Assembly (NCBI RefSeq): GCF_009729075.1
Contig: NZ_VTGY01000001.1
Span: forward strand, 1-64,000
Reading direction: 5' to 3'
Origin: Mycolicibacterium sp. CBMA 226
GTDB taxonomy: Bacteria; Actinomycetota; Actinomycetes; Mycobacteriales; Mycobacteriaceae
Length of the DNA: 64,000 bases
A program made the translations under genes and the position numbers. The notes under the pieces are model-generated. The model ran no database searches, had not been told where the DNA came from, and was given only the letters and a program-made list of their open reading frames with translations. Shown one piece after another: positions 19,850 to 29,935 of the stretch (positions are counted from its first letter, which is position 1; each line of letters begins with the position of its first letter).

Positions 19850-19915
19850 GCTCGACGATCAGATAGCTTGAACATCAAGCAATAGAATGGAAGGCAGATC
19901 GCTCGATTGTCAAGC
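19850..19915. promoter_or_regulatory. MarR-type operator cluster
   Basis: The clearest site is the perfect palindrome gcttga-aca-tcaagc (19866-19880). A related copy, gctcga-ttg-tcaagc, is at 19901-19915 and overlaps the predicted start of the MarR gene. A weaker match, gctcga-cga-tcagat, is at 19850-19864. Together they cover the divergent promoter region of the monooxygenase and MarR genes, as expected for joint repression. Confidence 0.6.
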
Positions 19916-20374
19916 GAAAATCCGGTGTCTGACCGTCTGGGTGCGGCGGTGCAGGCTTACCAGGCCGCGGTCGACGACTTCGACCGTGAGGTCGCGCGCC
20001 TCCTCGGCATCAACACAACGGATGCGCGGTGCCTGGAAATTCTGATCCAGGAAACACCTGGTGGCGTGACGCCGCGGGAGTTGGCCGACCGGCTGGGTCT
20101 CACCACCGGCAGCGCCACGACGATGCTCGACCGTTTGGAGAAGGTCGGCTACATCACGCGCTCAGCGCACCCCAGCGATCGGCGCAAACTGCTGGTTCAC
20201 GCCACCGCTACCGCACGAGAGCGGGCCTTCGAGTTGATCGGCCCGCTCGTGGCCGAGGGACAGCGCTCGTTGTTGAGCCGCTACAGCGCCAAACAGCTGG
20301 AGCTGATCACCGAATTCCTCACGCGGGCAGCCGAATTGCAACGCGAGCACGTCGCTCGGCTGCGTGCGACGTGA
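19907..20374 (+). CDS. MarR-family transcriptional regulator
   Basis: A 155-residue winged-helix protein. The helix-turn-helix region is GVTPRELADRLGLTTGSATTMLDRLEKVGYITR (about 52-85), and the wing contains HPSDRRKLLVHATA with the conserved D-x-R. It probably represses itself and the divergent monooxygenase, responding to a phenolic or lipophilic ligand. The start is uncertain: TTG 19907 overlaps an operator copy, and GTG 19925 (VSDRLGAAVQ) is an equally plausible start. Confidence 0.88.
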   Translation: MSSENPVSDRLGAAVQAYQAAVDDFDREVARLLGINTTDARCLEILIQETPGGVTPRELADRLGLTTGSATTMLDRLEKVGYITRSAHPSDRRKLLVHATATARERAFELIGPLVAEGQRSLLSRYSAKQLELITEFLTRAAELQREHVARLRAT

Positions 20375-20461
20375 TCGACGTCGGGCGTGTCGCCGCTGTC
20401 TGCAACATGTGTCAGCCAGACCCGTCATCAGGTGCTGACATCGTCATCACATCGTGACAAC

Positions 20462-20477
20462 GTCAGCCTCGGCTGAC
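20462..20477. terminator. Short palindrome between convergent MarR and dinG genes
   Basis: The perfect 7-bp arms gtcagcc (20462-20468) and ggctgac (20471-20477) have a 2-base centre and lie in the 201-bp gap between two convergent genes. No T-tract follows. It may serve as a weak terminator or a binding site. The rest of the gap shows no gene. Confidence 0.35.
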
Positions 20478-20575
20478 AGCTCCCAGCGCGATGTGGTGGG
20501 GAGAGACGGCAGAACTCCGCGGCCGCGTCGTCGGCGCGGAGGTTGGCGGACCGAAAGTCGCGACAGTCGGCCGCG

Positions 20576-22567
20576 TCAGCTCGACGCAGCCAACCGCTGC
20601 AGAGCGCTGCGCACGCGGACCGGATCCGTGGTCGACCAGTAGGGCGGTAGTGACGACTGCAGGAACCCGCCGTAGCGCGCCGTCGCCATCCGGGAATCCA
20701 GGATGGCGATGACGCCCCGGTCGTTGACACTGCGCAGCAGTCGCCCGGCGCCCTGCGCCAACAACAGCGCCGCGTGCGACGCCGCCACCGCCATGAACCC
20801 ATTACCGCCGCGCGCCGCGATGGCGCGCTGACGAGCCGTCAGCAGCGGATCATCGGGGCGGGGGAAGGGAATTCGGTCGATGATCACCAGTGACAGCGAC
20901 GGTCCCGGGACGTCGACGCCCTGCCACAGCGAGAGCGTGCCGAACAGCGAGGTCTCGGCGTCTTCGGTGAAGTGGCGCACCAGGGTCGACGTCGAATCGT
21001 CGCCCTGGCAGAGCACGGGGGTGTCCAGACGCTCGCGCATGATCTCGGCGGCAGCCTTGGCGGCCCGCATCGACGAGAACAGTCCGAGTGTGCGGCCACC
21101 GGCGGCGGTGATCAGCTCGTAGATCTCGTCGAACTGTTCCGGCGGGGCGGCGTCGCGCCCGGGTGGTGGCAGGTGCTTGGCGACGTACAGAATGCCCGAC
21201 TTGGCATGGGAGAAGGGCGAACCCACGTCCATGCCCCGCCACTTCGGTGGCGTCGCCGTGCTGTCTTCGGGAACCGACAACCCCCACGCCCGCGCCATCG
21301 ACTCGAAGCGCCCGCCGATGGTCAGCGTCGCGGATGTCAGCACCGCGGTCACCTCGCCGAACAATCGTCCGCGGAGCAGCCCGGCAACAGACAGCGGGGC
21401 GACGCGGAGGATGTATCGCACTGTGCCCCTGGACTCTTCGCGGTCCAGCCACACCACGTCGTAACGGTCGGGGATGGCCGGCACGAATGAGTCGATGATG
21501 CGCGACGCAGTGTCGCTCAGGTCGGTCAGCGCGGTGACGGCCTCGCTGCGCGCGGCCGCGGCGGTGGGATCCGACGGTGCGGTATCGATCGCCATCTTGG
21601 CCTTGTCCGCAGAGTCGCGCACCACCGTCAGATACGTGGCGAGCTCGTCGTCGAGCACGTCGATGCGGCCGGGTTCCATGTCGTGGATCGCCGACGACAG
21701 CGTGGCGATCGACGCCTCGAGGCGTTCTGCCAGTTCAGGTTCCACCAGCCGCGCGGCTCGTCGGAGTGCCACCGCCATGGACGTCGCAGACAGTTCGCCG
21801 GTGGCGACGCTCGTCACCCGGTCCACCAACTCGTGGGCCTCGTCGACCACCAGCAGTTGATGTTCGGGCAGGACGTTGACCTCGGAGATGGCGTCGATGG
21901 CCAGCAGCGCGTGGTTGGTGACGATGACGTCGACCGCCCCGGCCTTGGCGCGGGCCTTTTCGGCGAAACAGTCTGTGCCGTAAGGGCATCGAGTGGCGCC
22001 GATGCATTCGCGCGCACCTACACTGACCTGGGACCAGGCGCGGTCCAGCACGCCCGGCACCACCTCGTCGCGGTCACCGCTCTCGGTGTCCGACGACCAC
22101 TCGATGAGCCGCTTGACGTCGCGGCCCAACGCCGAGGCGGCGACGGGGTTGAACAGCTCCTCCTGCGGGAGATCCTCCTCGACCTGCGCGCCGCTGTGAA
22201 CCTTGTTGAGGCACAGGTAATTTCCACGGCCCTTGAGCAACGCGAACTCAGGACGGCGCGGCAGGTGCGGGGCCAGGGCGTCGGCGAGGCGTGGCAGATC
22301 GCGGTCCACCAGCTGGCGTTGCAGTGCGATGGTCGCCGTCGACACCACCACCGGCTGATTCGACGCGACGGCATGTGCGATCGACGGCACCAGATACGCC
22401 AACGACTTTCCGGTACCGGTCCCGGCCTGCACTGCCAGGTGCTCGCCGTTGTCGAAGGCGCGGCCGACGGCTTCGGCCATCTCGATCTGGCCCGTGCGTT
22501 CGGCACCGCCGAGGGCGGACACCGCGATGGACAGCAGCCCAGAAACGTTTGTCGCGTCCGTTTTCAC
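20576..22567 (-). CDS. dinG: DinG-family ATP-dependent helicase
   Basis: A 663-residue XPD/DinG-type superfamily 2 helicase. The Walker A is VQAGTGTGKSLAYLVP (about 47-62) and the DEAH box is LLVVDEAHELVD. Four cysteines that fit an iron-sulfur cluster occur between them (in YLCLNK, ARECIGATRCPYGTDCFA). Late motifs include GTLSLWQGVDVPG and QGAGRLLRS. It resolves R-loops and structured DNA in the family. The GTG at 22567 overlaps the pncB stop (GTGA). The pncB1-dinG pair matches Rv1330c-Rv1329c. Confidence 0.94.
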   Translation of the reverse strand: MKTDATNVSGLLSIAVSALGGAERTGQIEMAEAVGRAFDNGEHLAVQAGTGTGKSLAYLVPSIAHAVASNQPVVVSTATIALQRQLVDRDLPRLADALAPHLPRRPEFALLKGRGNYLCLNKVHSGAQVEEDLPQEELFNPVAASALGRDVKRLIEWSSDTESGDRDEVVPGVLDRAWSQVSVGARECIGATRCPYGTDCFAEKARAKAGAVDVIVTNHALLAIDAISEVNVLPEHQLLVVDEAHELVDRVTSVATGELSATSMAVALRRAARLVEPELAERLEASIATLSSAIHDMEPGRIDVLDDELATYLTVVRDSADKAKMAIDTAPSDPTAAAARSEAVTALTDLSDTASRIIDSFVPAIPDRYDVVWLDREESRGTVRYILRVAPLSVAGLLRGRLFGEVTAVLTSATLTIGGRFESMARAWGLSVPEDSTATPPKWRGMDVGSPFSHAKSGILYVAKHLPPPGRDAAPPEQFDEIYELITAAGGRTLGLFSSMRAAKAAAEIMRERLDTPVLCQGDDSTSTLVRHFTEDAETSLFGTLSLWQGVDVPGPSLSLVIIDRIPFPRPDDPLLTARQRAIAARGGNGFMAVAASHAALLLAQGAGRLLRSVNDRGVIAILDSRMATARYGGFLQSSLPPYWSTTDPVRVRSALQRLAASS

Positions 22568-23841
22568 GCGCCCACCAGCCGGGTCGGGATGGCCGGCTCG
22601 CCGGCCGAGAGCTTGAGTCCGTCCCACGGCAGGCTGTGCAATCCGGCGGCGACGCGGGCGCGGGCGTCGGCCAGCGTCGAGTCACACACGACGGCACCCG
22701 AACGGACCAGCGGCACCGTCAGCACCCGGCCGTCACCGGGTGGGACCGAATCTGCGGGGTGCACCACCTCTTCGAGGATGGTTCCCGACGCCTTGGCCAA
22801 CCGCACGGCCGCCTTGCGGCCACCATGAGATTCCTTGTGGCTGCTGCGTTTTGCCACGGGCATGCCGTCGACTTCGACCAGCTTGTAGACCATCGACGCG
22901 GTCGGGGCGCCGGAGCCGGTGACGACGGACGTGCCGACGCCGTACACGTCGACCGGCGCGGCGGCCAGGCCGGCGATCGAGTACTCGTCGAGATCTCCGG
23001 ACACCACGATGCGGGTGCCGGTCGCGCCCAGCGAGTCGAGTTGGTCCCGGACCTGGCGGGCCATCACGCCGAGGTCACCGGAGTCGATGCGCACCGCGCC
23101 GAGTTCGGGGCCGGCCGCGGCGATGGCGTTCGCGACGCCCTGGGTGATGTCGTAGGTGTCGACCAGCAGCGTCGTCCCGACGCCCAACGCGTCGACCTGG
23201 GCGCGGAACGCAGCAACCTCGTCGGGGCCGCTCGTCGTCGTGTGCACCAGGGTGAAGGCGTGCGCGCTGGTACCCAGCGCGGGGACGCCGTATGTCCGTT
23301 GCGCCTCCAGGTTGGAGGTGCCGGTGAACCCGGCGATGTAGGCCGCCCGGGCGGACGCGACTGCCGCCTGCTCGTGCGTGCGCCGTGAGCCCATCTCGAT
23401 CAGCGGACGGCCCGTCGAGGCGCTGGTCATGCGGGCGGCTGCCGACGCGATCGCGGTGTCGTGGTTGAAGATCGACAGCACGAGCGTTTCGAGGATCACG
23501 CACTCGGCGAATGTGCCGTGGATGGAGAGCACCGGCGAATCGGGGAAGTACAGCTCGCCTTCCGGGTAGCCGTCGATGTCGCCGCGGAACTCGTAGTCGG
23601 CGAGCCAGCGCAGCGTCCCGGCGTCGAGGAAGTCCAGTGCGGACAGTGTCGCGTCGTCGAACCGGAAGTTGGCGAGCGCTGTGAGGAACCGCGCGGTGCC
23701 CGCGACGACGCCGTATCGACGTCCGAAGGGCAGCCTTCTGGCAAACACCTCGAACGACGCGCGGCGGTGCGCCGTGCCGTCGCGCAGGGCGGCAGCGAGC
23801 ATGGTGAGCTCGTATTTGTCGGTCAGCAACGCGGCGGTCAC
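22564..23841 (-). CDS. pncB1: Nicotinate phosphoribosyltransferase
   Basis: A 425-residue enzyme that makes nicotinate mononucleotide from nicotinate and PRPP in NAD salvage. The start [21 protein letters not shown] and the segment [27 protein letters not shown] (phosphate and PRPP binding) are family signatures, as is [29 protein letters not shown] 23841 was chosen; GTG 23850 is an alternative. It is followed by dinG with a 4-bp overlap and is divergent from clpS. Confidence 0.94.
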   Translation of the reverse strand: MTAALLTDKYELTMLAAALRDGTAHRRASFEVFARRLPFGRRYGVVAGTARFLTALANFRFDDATLSALDFLDAGTLRWLADYEFRGDIDGYPEGELYFPDSPVLSIHGTFAECVILETLVLSIFNHDTAIASAAARMTSASTGRPLIEMGSRRTHEQAAVASARAAYIAGFTGTSNLEAQRTYGVPALGTSAHAFTLVHTTTSGPDEVAAFRAQVDALGVGTTLLVDTYDITQGVANAIAAAGPELGAVRIDSGDLGVMARQVRDQLDSLGATGTRIVVSGDLDEYSIAGLAAAPVDVYGVGTSVVTGSGAPTASMVYKLVEVDGMPVAKRSSHKESHGGRKAAVRLAKASGTILEEVVHPADSVPPGDGRVLTVPLVRSGAVVCDSTLADARARVAAGLHSLPWDGLKLSAGEPAIPTRLVGA

Positions 23842-23894
23842 AGACCTCACCGTACTGGTTCTGCGAGCGGCGACCACCCGGCTATTCTGGGCTC

Positions 23895-24206
23895 ATGGTT
23901 CTGGGTGCCAGCTCGTCGACGGTAGTCGCGCGGACTAGCCCGGCGACTGACGTCGAAGAGGTGGCCGGCCTGGACAGTCCGTGGGTGACCATCGTCTGGG
24001 ACGACCCGGTGAATCTGATGACCTACGTGACCTACGTCTTCCAGAAACTGTTCGGCTACAGCGAGGTGCGCGCCACCGAGCTCATGATGCAGGTGCACAC
24101 CGAGGGCAAGGCCGTCGTGTCGGCGGGCAGCCGGGAGTCGATGGAAGTCGACGTCACCAAACTGCACGCAGCCGGGCTGTGGGCAACCATGCAGCAGGAC
24201 CGCTGA
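23895..24206 (+). CDS. clpS: ATP-dependent Clp protease adaptor ClpS
   Basis: A 103-residue N-end-rule adaptor that presents substrates to ClpC1P1P2. The core [28 protein letters not shown] and the motif [17 protein letters not shown] are classic ClpS features, with Asp-Asp and Met of the N-degron pocket visible. It is followed by a DUF2017 gene three bases after its stop. Synteny matches Rv1331. Confidence 0.96.
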   Translation: MVLGASSSTVVARTSPATDVEEVAGLDSPWVTIVWDDPVNLMTYVTYVFQKLFGYSEVRATELMMQVHTEGKAVVSAGSRESMEVDVTKLHAAGLWATMQQDR

Positions 24207-24209
24207 GCG

Positions 24210-24791
24210 GTGCGCAAGTGGAAGCGGGTCAACACGTCGTCGGGCGTGCGTATCAAGTCGGGGCTGGAAGCCCACGAAGTCACGATGCTGCGCAACCTGG
24301 TCGGCTCGCTGATTGAGATGCTCGATGACCGCGAATCCGCCTCACCGCGTGACGAACTCGCCGAACTGACCGGTATGAAGGTCGGGCCGTCGCAGGCCCC
24401 CGACGACGACACCATGCGCCGCCTGCTGCCGGACTTCTACCACGATCCGGCCGAGCATCCGGACGGCCGCGCAGCCGGCGAGAGTCTCAACGGTGCCCTG
24501 CGCAGCCTGCACGAGCCGACCATCGTCGACGCCAAACGGCAAGCCGCCCAACGGCTTCTGGATTCGCTCCCGGACCCGGCCGGAAAATTCGAGCTGACCG
24601 AGGAGCAGGCTGAAGCCTGGGCGGCCGCGATCAACGACGTCCGGCTGGCACTCGGCGCGATGCTCGACATCGGACCCGATGGGCCGCAACGACTTTCGCC
24701 GGACCACCCGATGGCGGGGCATCTGGAGGTGTATCAGTGGCTGACCTATCTGCAGGAGTACCTGGTGCTGAGCCTGCTGGACGAGCGGTGA
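24210..24791 (+). CDS. DUF2017 protein
   Basis: A 193-residue mostly helical protein, conserved next to clpS in actinobacteria (Rv1332-like). It starts VRKWKRVNTSSGVRIKSGLEAHEVTMLRNLVGSLIEMLDDRE and ends YQWLTYLQEYLVLSLLDER. No catalytic motif or membrane segment is seen. Its coupling to clpS (3-bp gap) and to the next gene (GTGA overlap) suggests a role tied to Clp adaptor function, which is inference. Confidence 0.88.
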   Translation: MRKWKRVNTSSGVRIKSGLEAHEVTMLRNLVGSLIEMLDDRESASPRDELAELTGMKVGPSQAPDDDTMRRLLPDFYHDPAEHPDGRAAGESLNGALRSLHEPTIVDAKRQAAQRLLDSLPDPAGKFELTEEQAEAWAAAINDVRLALGAMLDIGPDGPQRLSPDHPMAGHLEVYQWLTYLQEYLVLSLLDER

Positions 24792-25807
24792 CGGGCGCCA
24801 TCACCGACGTCGCCGGCATCCTGGTCGGCAATCACCAGCGCATCGAAGACGCCACCCTCGGCGGCGGCTGGGCCACCGGCACCACCGTCGTCCTCGCCCC
24901 GCCGGGAACCATCGGCGCGGTCGACGTCCGCGGGGGAGCGCCCGGCACCCGCGAGACCGACCTGCTGGACCCGTCCAACAGCGTGCAGCACGTCGACGCG
25001 ATCGTCCTCACCGGCGGTAGCGCCTACGGACTCGCCGCCGCCGACGGCGTCATGACCTGGCTCGAGGAACACGACCGTGGCGTGAAGATGCCCGGCGGAC
25101 GGGTGCCGATCGTGCCCGGCGCGGTGATCTTCGACCTGCCGGTCGGCGCGTGGGCCAACCGGCCGACGGCCGAGTTCGGCTACCAGGCGGTCGCGCACGC
25201 CGGGGCCGAGGTGCCGACGGGCAACGTCGGCGCGGGCGCCGGTGCACGGGCCGGCGCACTCAAGGGCGGACTTGGCACGGCGTCGGTGACGCTCGACAAC
25301 GGCGTGACAGTCGGCGCGCTCGTCATCGTCAATGCGGCGGGCCACGTCGTCGACCCGCAGACCGGCCTGCCGTGGTCGGCCGACCAGATCGCCCGGTTCG
25401 GGCTGCAGCCTCCACCGCCCGACCAGATCGAGGCATATGCGACCCGGGTGAAGAATCCGAAGCCGCTCAACACGACCATCGCCGTCGTCGCGACCGACGC
25501 GGCGCTCACCCCGGCCGGCTGCAAGAAGGTCGCTGTCGCCGCGCACAACGGGCTGGCGCACACGATCCGTCCGGCGCACACCGCCGTCGACGGCGACACG
25601 GTCTTCGCGCTGGCGACCGGGCGGGTGCACATCGAGCCAGACCCGGCGACGCCGGAGCAGATGAGTCCGGAGACGCGACTCATCTCCGAGATCGGGGCGG
25701 CCGCCGCCGACGCGCTCGCCACCGCCGTGATGGTCGGGGTGCTAGCTGCCGAGTCGATCGCCGATATTCCGGCCTACCGTGACCTGCTTCCGGGAGCCTT
25801 CGGCTGA
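24788..25807 (+). CDS. P1-family (DmpA/BapA-type) Ntn aminopeptidase
   Basis: A 339-residue Rv1333-like protein. It carries the family start ITDVAGILVGNHQ, the segment AIVLTGGSAYGLAAADGVMTWLEEH and the glycine-rich TGNVGAGAGARAGALKGGLG. The likely self-cleavage site and Thr nucleophile lie in KPLNTTIAVVATDAALT (about 231-247). The family makes autoprocessed amino-terminal peptidases or hydrolases; the natural substrate is unknown. The GTG overlaps the DUF2017 stop (GTGA). In H37Rv the next genes are mec-cysO-cysM; here the rhomboid gene follows after 25 bp. Confidence 0.9.
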   Translation: MTGAITDVAGILVGNHQRIEDATLGGGWATGTTVVLAPPGTIGAVDVRGGAPGTRETDLLDPSNSVQHVDAIVLTGGSAYGLAAADGVMTWLEEHDRGVKMPGGRVPIVPGAVIFDLPVGAWANRPTAEFGYQAVAHAGAEVPTGNVGAGAGARAGALKGGLGTASVTLDNGVTVGALVIVNAAGHVVDPQTGLPWSADQIARFGLQPPPPDQIEAYATRVKNPKPLNTTIAVVATDAALTPAGCKKVAVAAHNGLAHTIRPAHTAVDGDTVFALATGRVHIEPDPATPEQMSPETRLISEIGAAAADALATAVMVGVLAAESIADIPAYRDLLPGAFG

Positions 25808-25832
25808 CGGTGTTCGCCGGTAGCCTTGTCGC

Positions 25833-26489
25833 ATGAGCTACGAGGTGACGACTCCGTCGAAGCCGAAGCCGCCTGCGCCGTGGAAGGTCGGGGGCGTTAC
25901 CATCGTCAGCTTCGTCGCGCTGCTGTGGCTCATCGAGGGCTGGGATGCGCTGCATAACCAGGAGCTCAATCAGGACGGCATCCGCCCGCTGGAGACCGAC
26001 GGCCTCTGGGGCATCTTGTGGGCGCCGCTGTTGCACGCGGACTGGGCACACCTGATCGCGAACACCGGCCCGGCATTGGTGCTCGGGTTCCTCGTGACGC
26101 TCGCCGGAATGGGGCGCTTCCTCGCGGCGACGCTGATCATCTGGATTCTGGGCGGGTTCGGCACGTGGCTCATCGGGAACATCGGCGCGCCACGCGGGGT
26201 GGAGTCGGTGCATATCGGGGCGTCTGGGTTGATCTTCGGTTGGCTGACCTTCCTCATCGTGTTCGGCTTCTTCACGCGGCATGCCTGGCAGATTGCGGTC
26301 GGCATCATCGTGTTGTTCGTCTATGGCGGTGTGCTGTGGGGCGCGCTGCCGGGGACGTTCGGGGTGTCGTGGCAGGGCCATCTGTGCGGTGGCATCGCCG
26401 GGGTACTGGCTGCGTATTTGCTGAGTAGTCCGGAAAGAGAAGCGCGCGAGCGGCGTAAAGGTTCGCCGCTGCCGTCGATTCCGACGTAA
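25833..26489 (+). CDS. Rhomboid-family intramembrane serine protease
   Basis: A 218-residue protein with six transmembrane helices (about 20-38, 60-88, 90-110, 125-145, 148-168 and 175-195). The catalytic Ser is in HIGASGLIFGW and the catalytic His in WQGHLCGGIAG. This is the active-protease pattern GxSx/H. The Rv1337 orthologue has the same layout. The start ATG at 25833 lies 25 bp after the preceding stop with no visible promoter, so it may be read from upstream. Substrates are unknown. Confidence 0.93.
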   Translation: MSYEVTTPSKPKPPAPWKVGGVTIVSFVALLWLIEGWDALHNQELNQDGIRPLETDGLWGILWAPLLHADWAHLIANTGPALVLGFLVTLAGMGRFLAATLIIWILGGFGTWLIGNIGAPRGVESVHIGASGLIFGWLTFLIVFGFFTRHAWQIAVGIIVLFVYGGVLWGALPGTFGVSWQGHLCGGIAGVLAAYLLSSPEREARERRKGSPLPSIPT

Positions 26490-26627
26490 TTTGCTGAATT
26501 CGAATTTCGCCGCACGCGGTGACGCCGGAAGCGTGATGAGTATCGCTTTCGGGACCAATCGAGAAACTGGACGCCCAATGGTGCCGTCTTTTCGTCGCAG
26601 GACGTGTCGGCGTGGCAAGCTAGGGGT
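26490..26627. other. Intergenic gap where murI is expected
   Basis: This 138-bp stretch between rhomboid and the phosphodiesterase gene contains no ORF with family resemblance. It is more AT-rich near 26491-26512 and holds the palindrome aattcgaatt. In H37Rv the glutamate racemase gene sits here. No murI remnant can be recognised by eye. Confidence 0.6.
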
Positions 26628-27395
26628 GTGCGCCTCACCATTCTCGGTTGCTCCGGCAGCGTGGGTGGGCCGGATTCTCCGGCCTCGGGCTATCTGCTGA
26701 CCGCTCCGGACACCACACCGATGGTTATCGACTTCGGTGGAGGCGTACTCGGCGCACTGCAGCGTCATGCTGATCCGGGCGCCGTAAATATATTGCTGTC
26801 CCATCTGCATGCGGACCATTGTTTGGACTTGCCCGGGCTGTTTGTCTGGCGGCGGTATCACCCGAATCCTCCCGTCGGCCGTGCGCTGATGTACGGCCCG
26901 GCGGCCACCTGGCACCGGCTCGGTGCGGCGTCGTCGCCCGAGGGCGGCGAGATCGACGACATCACCGACATCTTCGACATCAAGGTCTGGGCTGACGGCC
27001 AGGATGTCGAGATCGGTGCGCTGACCGTGACGCCGCGGCTGGTGTGCCACCCGACCGAGTCGTACGGCATGCGGTTCACCGACCCGTCCGGCGCGACGCT
27101 CGTCTACTCCGCGGACACCGGCTACTGCGACGCGTTGATCGATCTGGCCCGTGGCGCCGACGTGTTCCTGTGCGAGGCGTCCTGGACCGACTCGCCCGAC
27201 CGTCCGCCGAAGCTGCATCTGTCCGGCACCGAGGCGGGACGCGCCGCTCGCGAGGCCGGGGTCAAAGAGCTCCTGCTGACGCACATTCCGCCGTGGACGT
27301 CGCGCGAGGACGTCATCAGCGAGGCCAAGGCCGAGTTCGACGGACCCGTCCACGGCGTGGTGTGCAACGAGTCGTTCGACATCACCCGTCGGTAA
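26628..27395 (+). CDS. Metallo-beta-lactamase-fold cAMP phosphodiesterase (Rv1339-like)
   Basis: A 255-residue protein with the RNase Z-like metal site LLSHLHADHCLDLPGLF, later Asp in YSADTGYCDALIDLA, and His in LLLTHIPPWTSREDVISEAKAEF. Rv1339 has been reported as an atypical class II phosphodiesterase that lowers cAMP, so the same role is inferred. Start GTG 26628 gives VRLTILGCSGSVGGPDSPASGY; GTG 26604 would add eight residues. It lies upstream of rph and rdgB in the same direction, with short gaps. Confidence 0.9.
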   Translation: MRLTILGCSGSVGGPDSPASGYLLTAPDTTPMVIDFGGGVLGALQRHADPGAVNILLSHLHADHCLDLPGLFVWRRYHPNPPVGRALMYGPAATWHRLGAASSPEGGEIDDITDIFDIKVWADGQDVEIGALTVTPRLVCHPTESYGMRFTDPSGATLVYSADTGYCDALIDLARGADVFLCEASWTDSPDRPPKLHLSGTEAGRAAREAGVKELLLTHIPPWTSREDVISEAKAEFDGPVHGVVCNESFDITRR

Positions 27396-27444
27396 GGCTG
27401 GGTAAGTCGGGGTCCCGCTTACAGCGGCCCGCTAGGGTTGTCGG

Positions 27445-28219
<775 letters not shown>

Positions 28220-28227
<8 letters not shown>

Positions 28228-28825
28228 GCTACTCGTTGCTTCGCGCAATGCGAAGAAACTCGTGGAGTTGCGGCGGGTGCTGGACGCTGCCGGTGTTACG
28301 GGTCTGACGTTGTTGTCGTTGGACGATGTCGACCCGTTTCCCGAGGCGCCCGAAACCGGCGCTACTTTTGAAGAGAACGCATTGGCCAAGGCCCGTGACG
28401 GGTTTGAGGCCACCGGAATTCCTTGTGTCGCAGACGATTCAGGGGTTTCCGTCGATGCGTTGAACGGCATGCCCGGCGTGCTCTCGGCCCGGTGGGCTGG
28501 GCGGCATGGGGATGACCGCGCGAATCTGGAGCTGCTGCTCGGGCAGCTGGCGGATGTGCCGGACTCGCGGCGTGGGGCGGCGTTCGTGTCATGCTGCGCG
28601 CTGGTGTCTGCCGCGGGTGCGGTCGTCGTGCGCGGCGAGTGGCCGGGCACCATCGCTCGGGAGCCGCGGGGTTCCGGCGGGTTCGGGTATGACCCGATCT
28701 TCGTGCCCTCCGGTGGTTCGGTGTCGGCTGCGGAGCTGACACCTGCCGAGAAGGACGCGGCGTCACATCGTGGGCGGGCGTTGGCGCAGTTGGTACCGGC
28801 ACTGCGGGAGTTGGCTGCGGGTTAG
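28220..28825 (+). CDS. rdgB: dITP/XTP pyrophosphatase (RdgB/HAM1)
   Basis: A 201-residue house-cleaning enzyme that removes deaminated purine triphosphates. It has [18 protein letters not shown] at the N-terminus, [32 protein letters not shown] in the middle and [15 protein letters not shown] followed by HRGRALAQL. The GTG start at 28220 lies inside the end of rph (8-bp overlap), so the genes are coupled. Matches Rv1341. Confidence 0.96.
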
Positions 28826-28874
28826 TTTCGGGTTGCGGTTCGCGCGTCGCCATCGCTGGTCGCTTGGTCGTCGT

Positions 28875-28930
28875 CGAACGCAACTGCACGGCGATTTTCG
28901 GGCTGAATTCCCGCCGTCCAGTTGCGTTCG
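28875..28930. repeat. Palindromic hairpin repeat, copy A
   Basis: Perfect 12-bp arms cgaacgcaactg (28875-28886) and cagttgcgttcg (28919-28930) enclose a second stem, acggcg (28888-28893) with cgccgt (28912-28917), and an 18-base loop. Copy B at 29936-29991 has the same arms, inner stem and part of the loop. Both flank the nuclease gene, and copy A overlaps the extreme 5' end of its longest possible reading frame. Confidence 0.85.
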
Positions 28931-29008
28931 GTAACTGATGGCGAGTTGTCCACAGGCTCGGCCTGCTCACGCTGGCGGGATTCATGTGCAGCTGCGCACA
29001 CTGCCGTG

Positions 29009-29920
29009 GTGGGGGAGCCATTCATAGGGAGTGAGGCGTTGTCGGCGGGACGGCTGACTCGTCACCAGCTCCGGACGAATTTCGTAGCCGTGCACAAGGA
29101 CGTCTATGTGGCCAGAGGCACGAAGCCGACGGCGATCATGCGGGCGAAGGCGGCATGGCTGCGATCCAAACGCCGGGGCGTACTCGCGGGCTTCTCGGCC
29201 GCCGCGTTGCATGGCGCCAGGTTCATCGGGCCGGAAATACCCGCCTACATTTGTGACGGCTATAGCCGTCACGAGCGAGGTGTCGTGGTGTGGCGTGACG
29301 TCCCGCCCGCCGACGAGATGTGTCGCATCGGCGGCATGATGCTGACCACGCCGTTGCGTACCGCGGTGGACCTGGCACGAAAACTGCCCGAGGACGTTGC
29401 CGTCGCCGCTATTGATGCGTTGGCTCGCGCTGCACGGTTGACGGTGGCTGACATTGAGACGGCGGCGTTGCGTCACAGCGGGCAGCGCGGCATCCGTCAG
29501 GCACGGAGGATCATTTCCCTCATCGATCCGAAAGCGGAATCGCCGAGAGAAACTGCGTTGCGACTCTTGATCATTCGCTCCGGCCTTCCGAAGCCGGATA
29601 GCCAGCACCCCATTTACAACGAGTACGGTGCGTTGATCGGGGTTGTCGACTTCGCGTGGCCGGACTTGAAGATCGCCATCGAGTACGAGGGTGCGCACCA
29701 CACCGACCCGGACGCGGTTCGCCGGGACATCGCGAGGATCGAGAGCATGGTTGAGGTGGGATGGCTCGTTGTTCGGGTGACTGCTCGCGACTCGGCTGGC
29801 GTGGTGTTGCGTCGGCTCATCAATGGGCGTGCATCGAGAGGTGCAGTTGATGGTGGTGTCTGGCGGTTGCCACCCGGCGAGGCGGAAGGGCTGTGGCCTC
29901 CGGGGCTGCGGGCGTCATAG
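29009..29920 (+). CDS. DUF559/Vsr-type PD-(D/E)XK nuclease-fold protein with AbiEi-like N-terminus
   Basis: A 303-residue protein. The N-terminal half resembles AbiEi-like antitoxin and actinobacterial DUF559 proteins: a winged-helix-like start (SEALSAGRLTRHQLRTNFVAVHKDVYVARG), then GVLAGFSAAALHGARFI. The C-terminal part is a very-short-patch-repair-like nuclease core: SPRETALRLLI, then GVVDFAWPDLKIAIEYEGAHH with the PD...ExE pattern, then HTDPDAVRRDIARIESM. Its target is unknown. Start GTG 29009 gives the best N-terminus; GTG 29006 is adjacent. It sits between two copies of a hairpin repeat and interrupts the synteny after rdgB. Confidence 0.75.
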   Translation: MGEPFIGSEALSAGRLTRHQLRTNFVAVHKDVYVARGTKPTAIMRAKAAWLRSKRRGVLAGFSAAALHGARFIGPEIPAYICDGYSRHERGVVVWRDVPPADEMCRIGGMMLTTPLRTAVDLARKLPEDVAVAAIDALARAARLTVADIETAALRHSGQRGIRQARRIISLIDPKAESPRETALRLLIIRSGLPKPDSQHPIYNEYGALIGVVDFAWPDLKIAIEYEGAHHTDPDAVRRDIARIESMVEVGWLVVRVTARDSAGVVLRRLINGRASRGAVDGGVWRLPPGEAEGLWPPGLRAS

Positions 29921-29935
29921 CGGGGAGCGCTCCGC

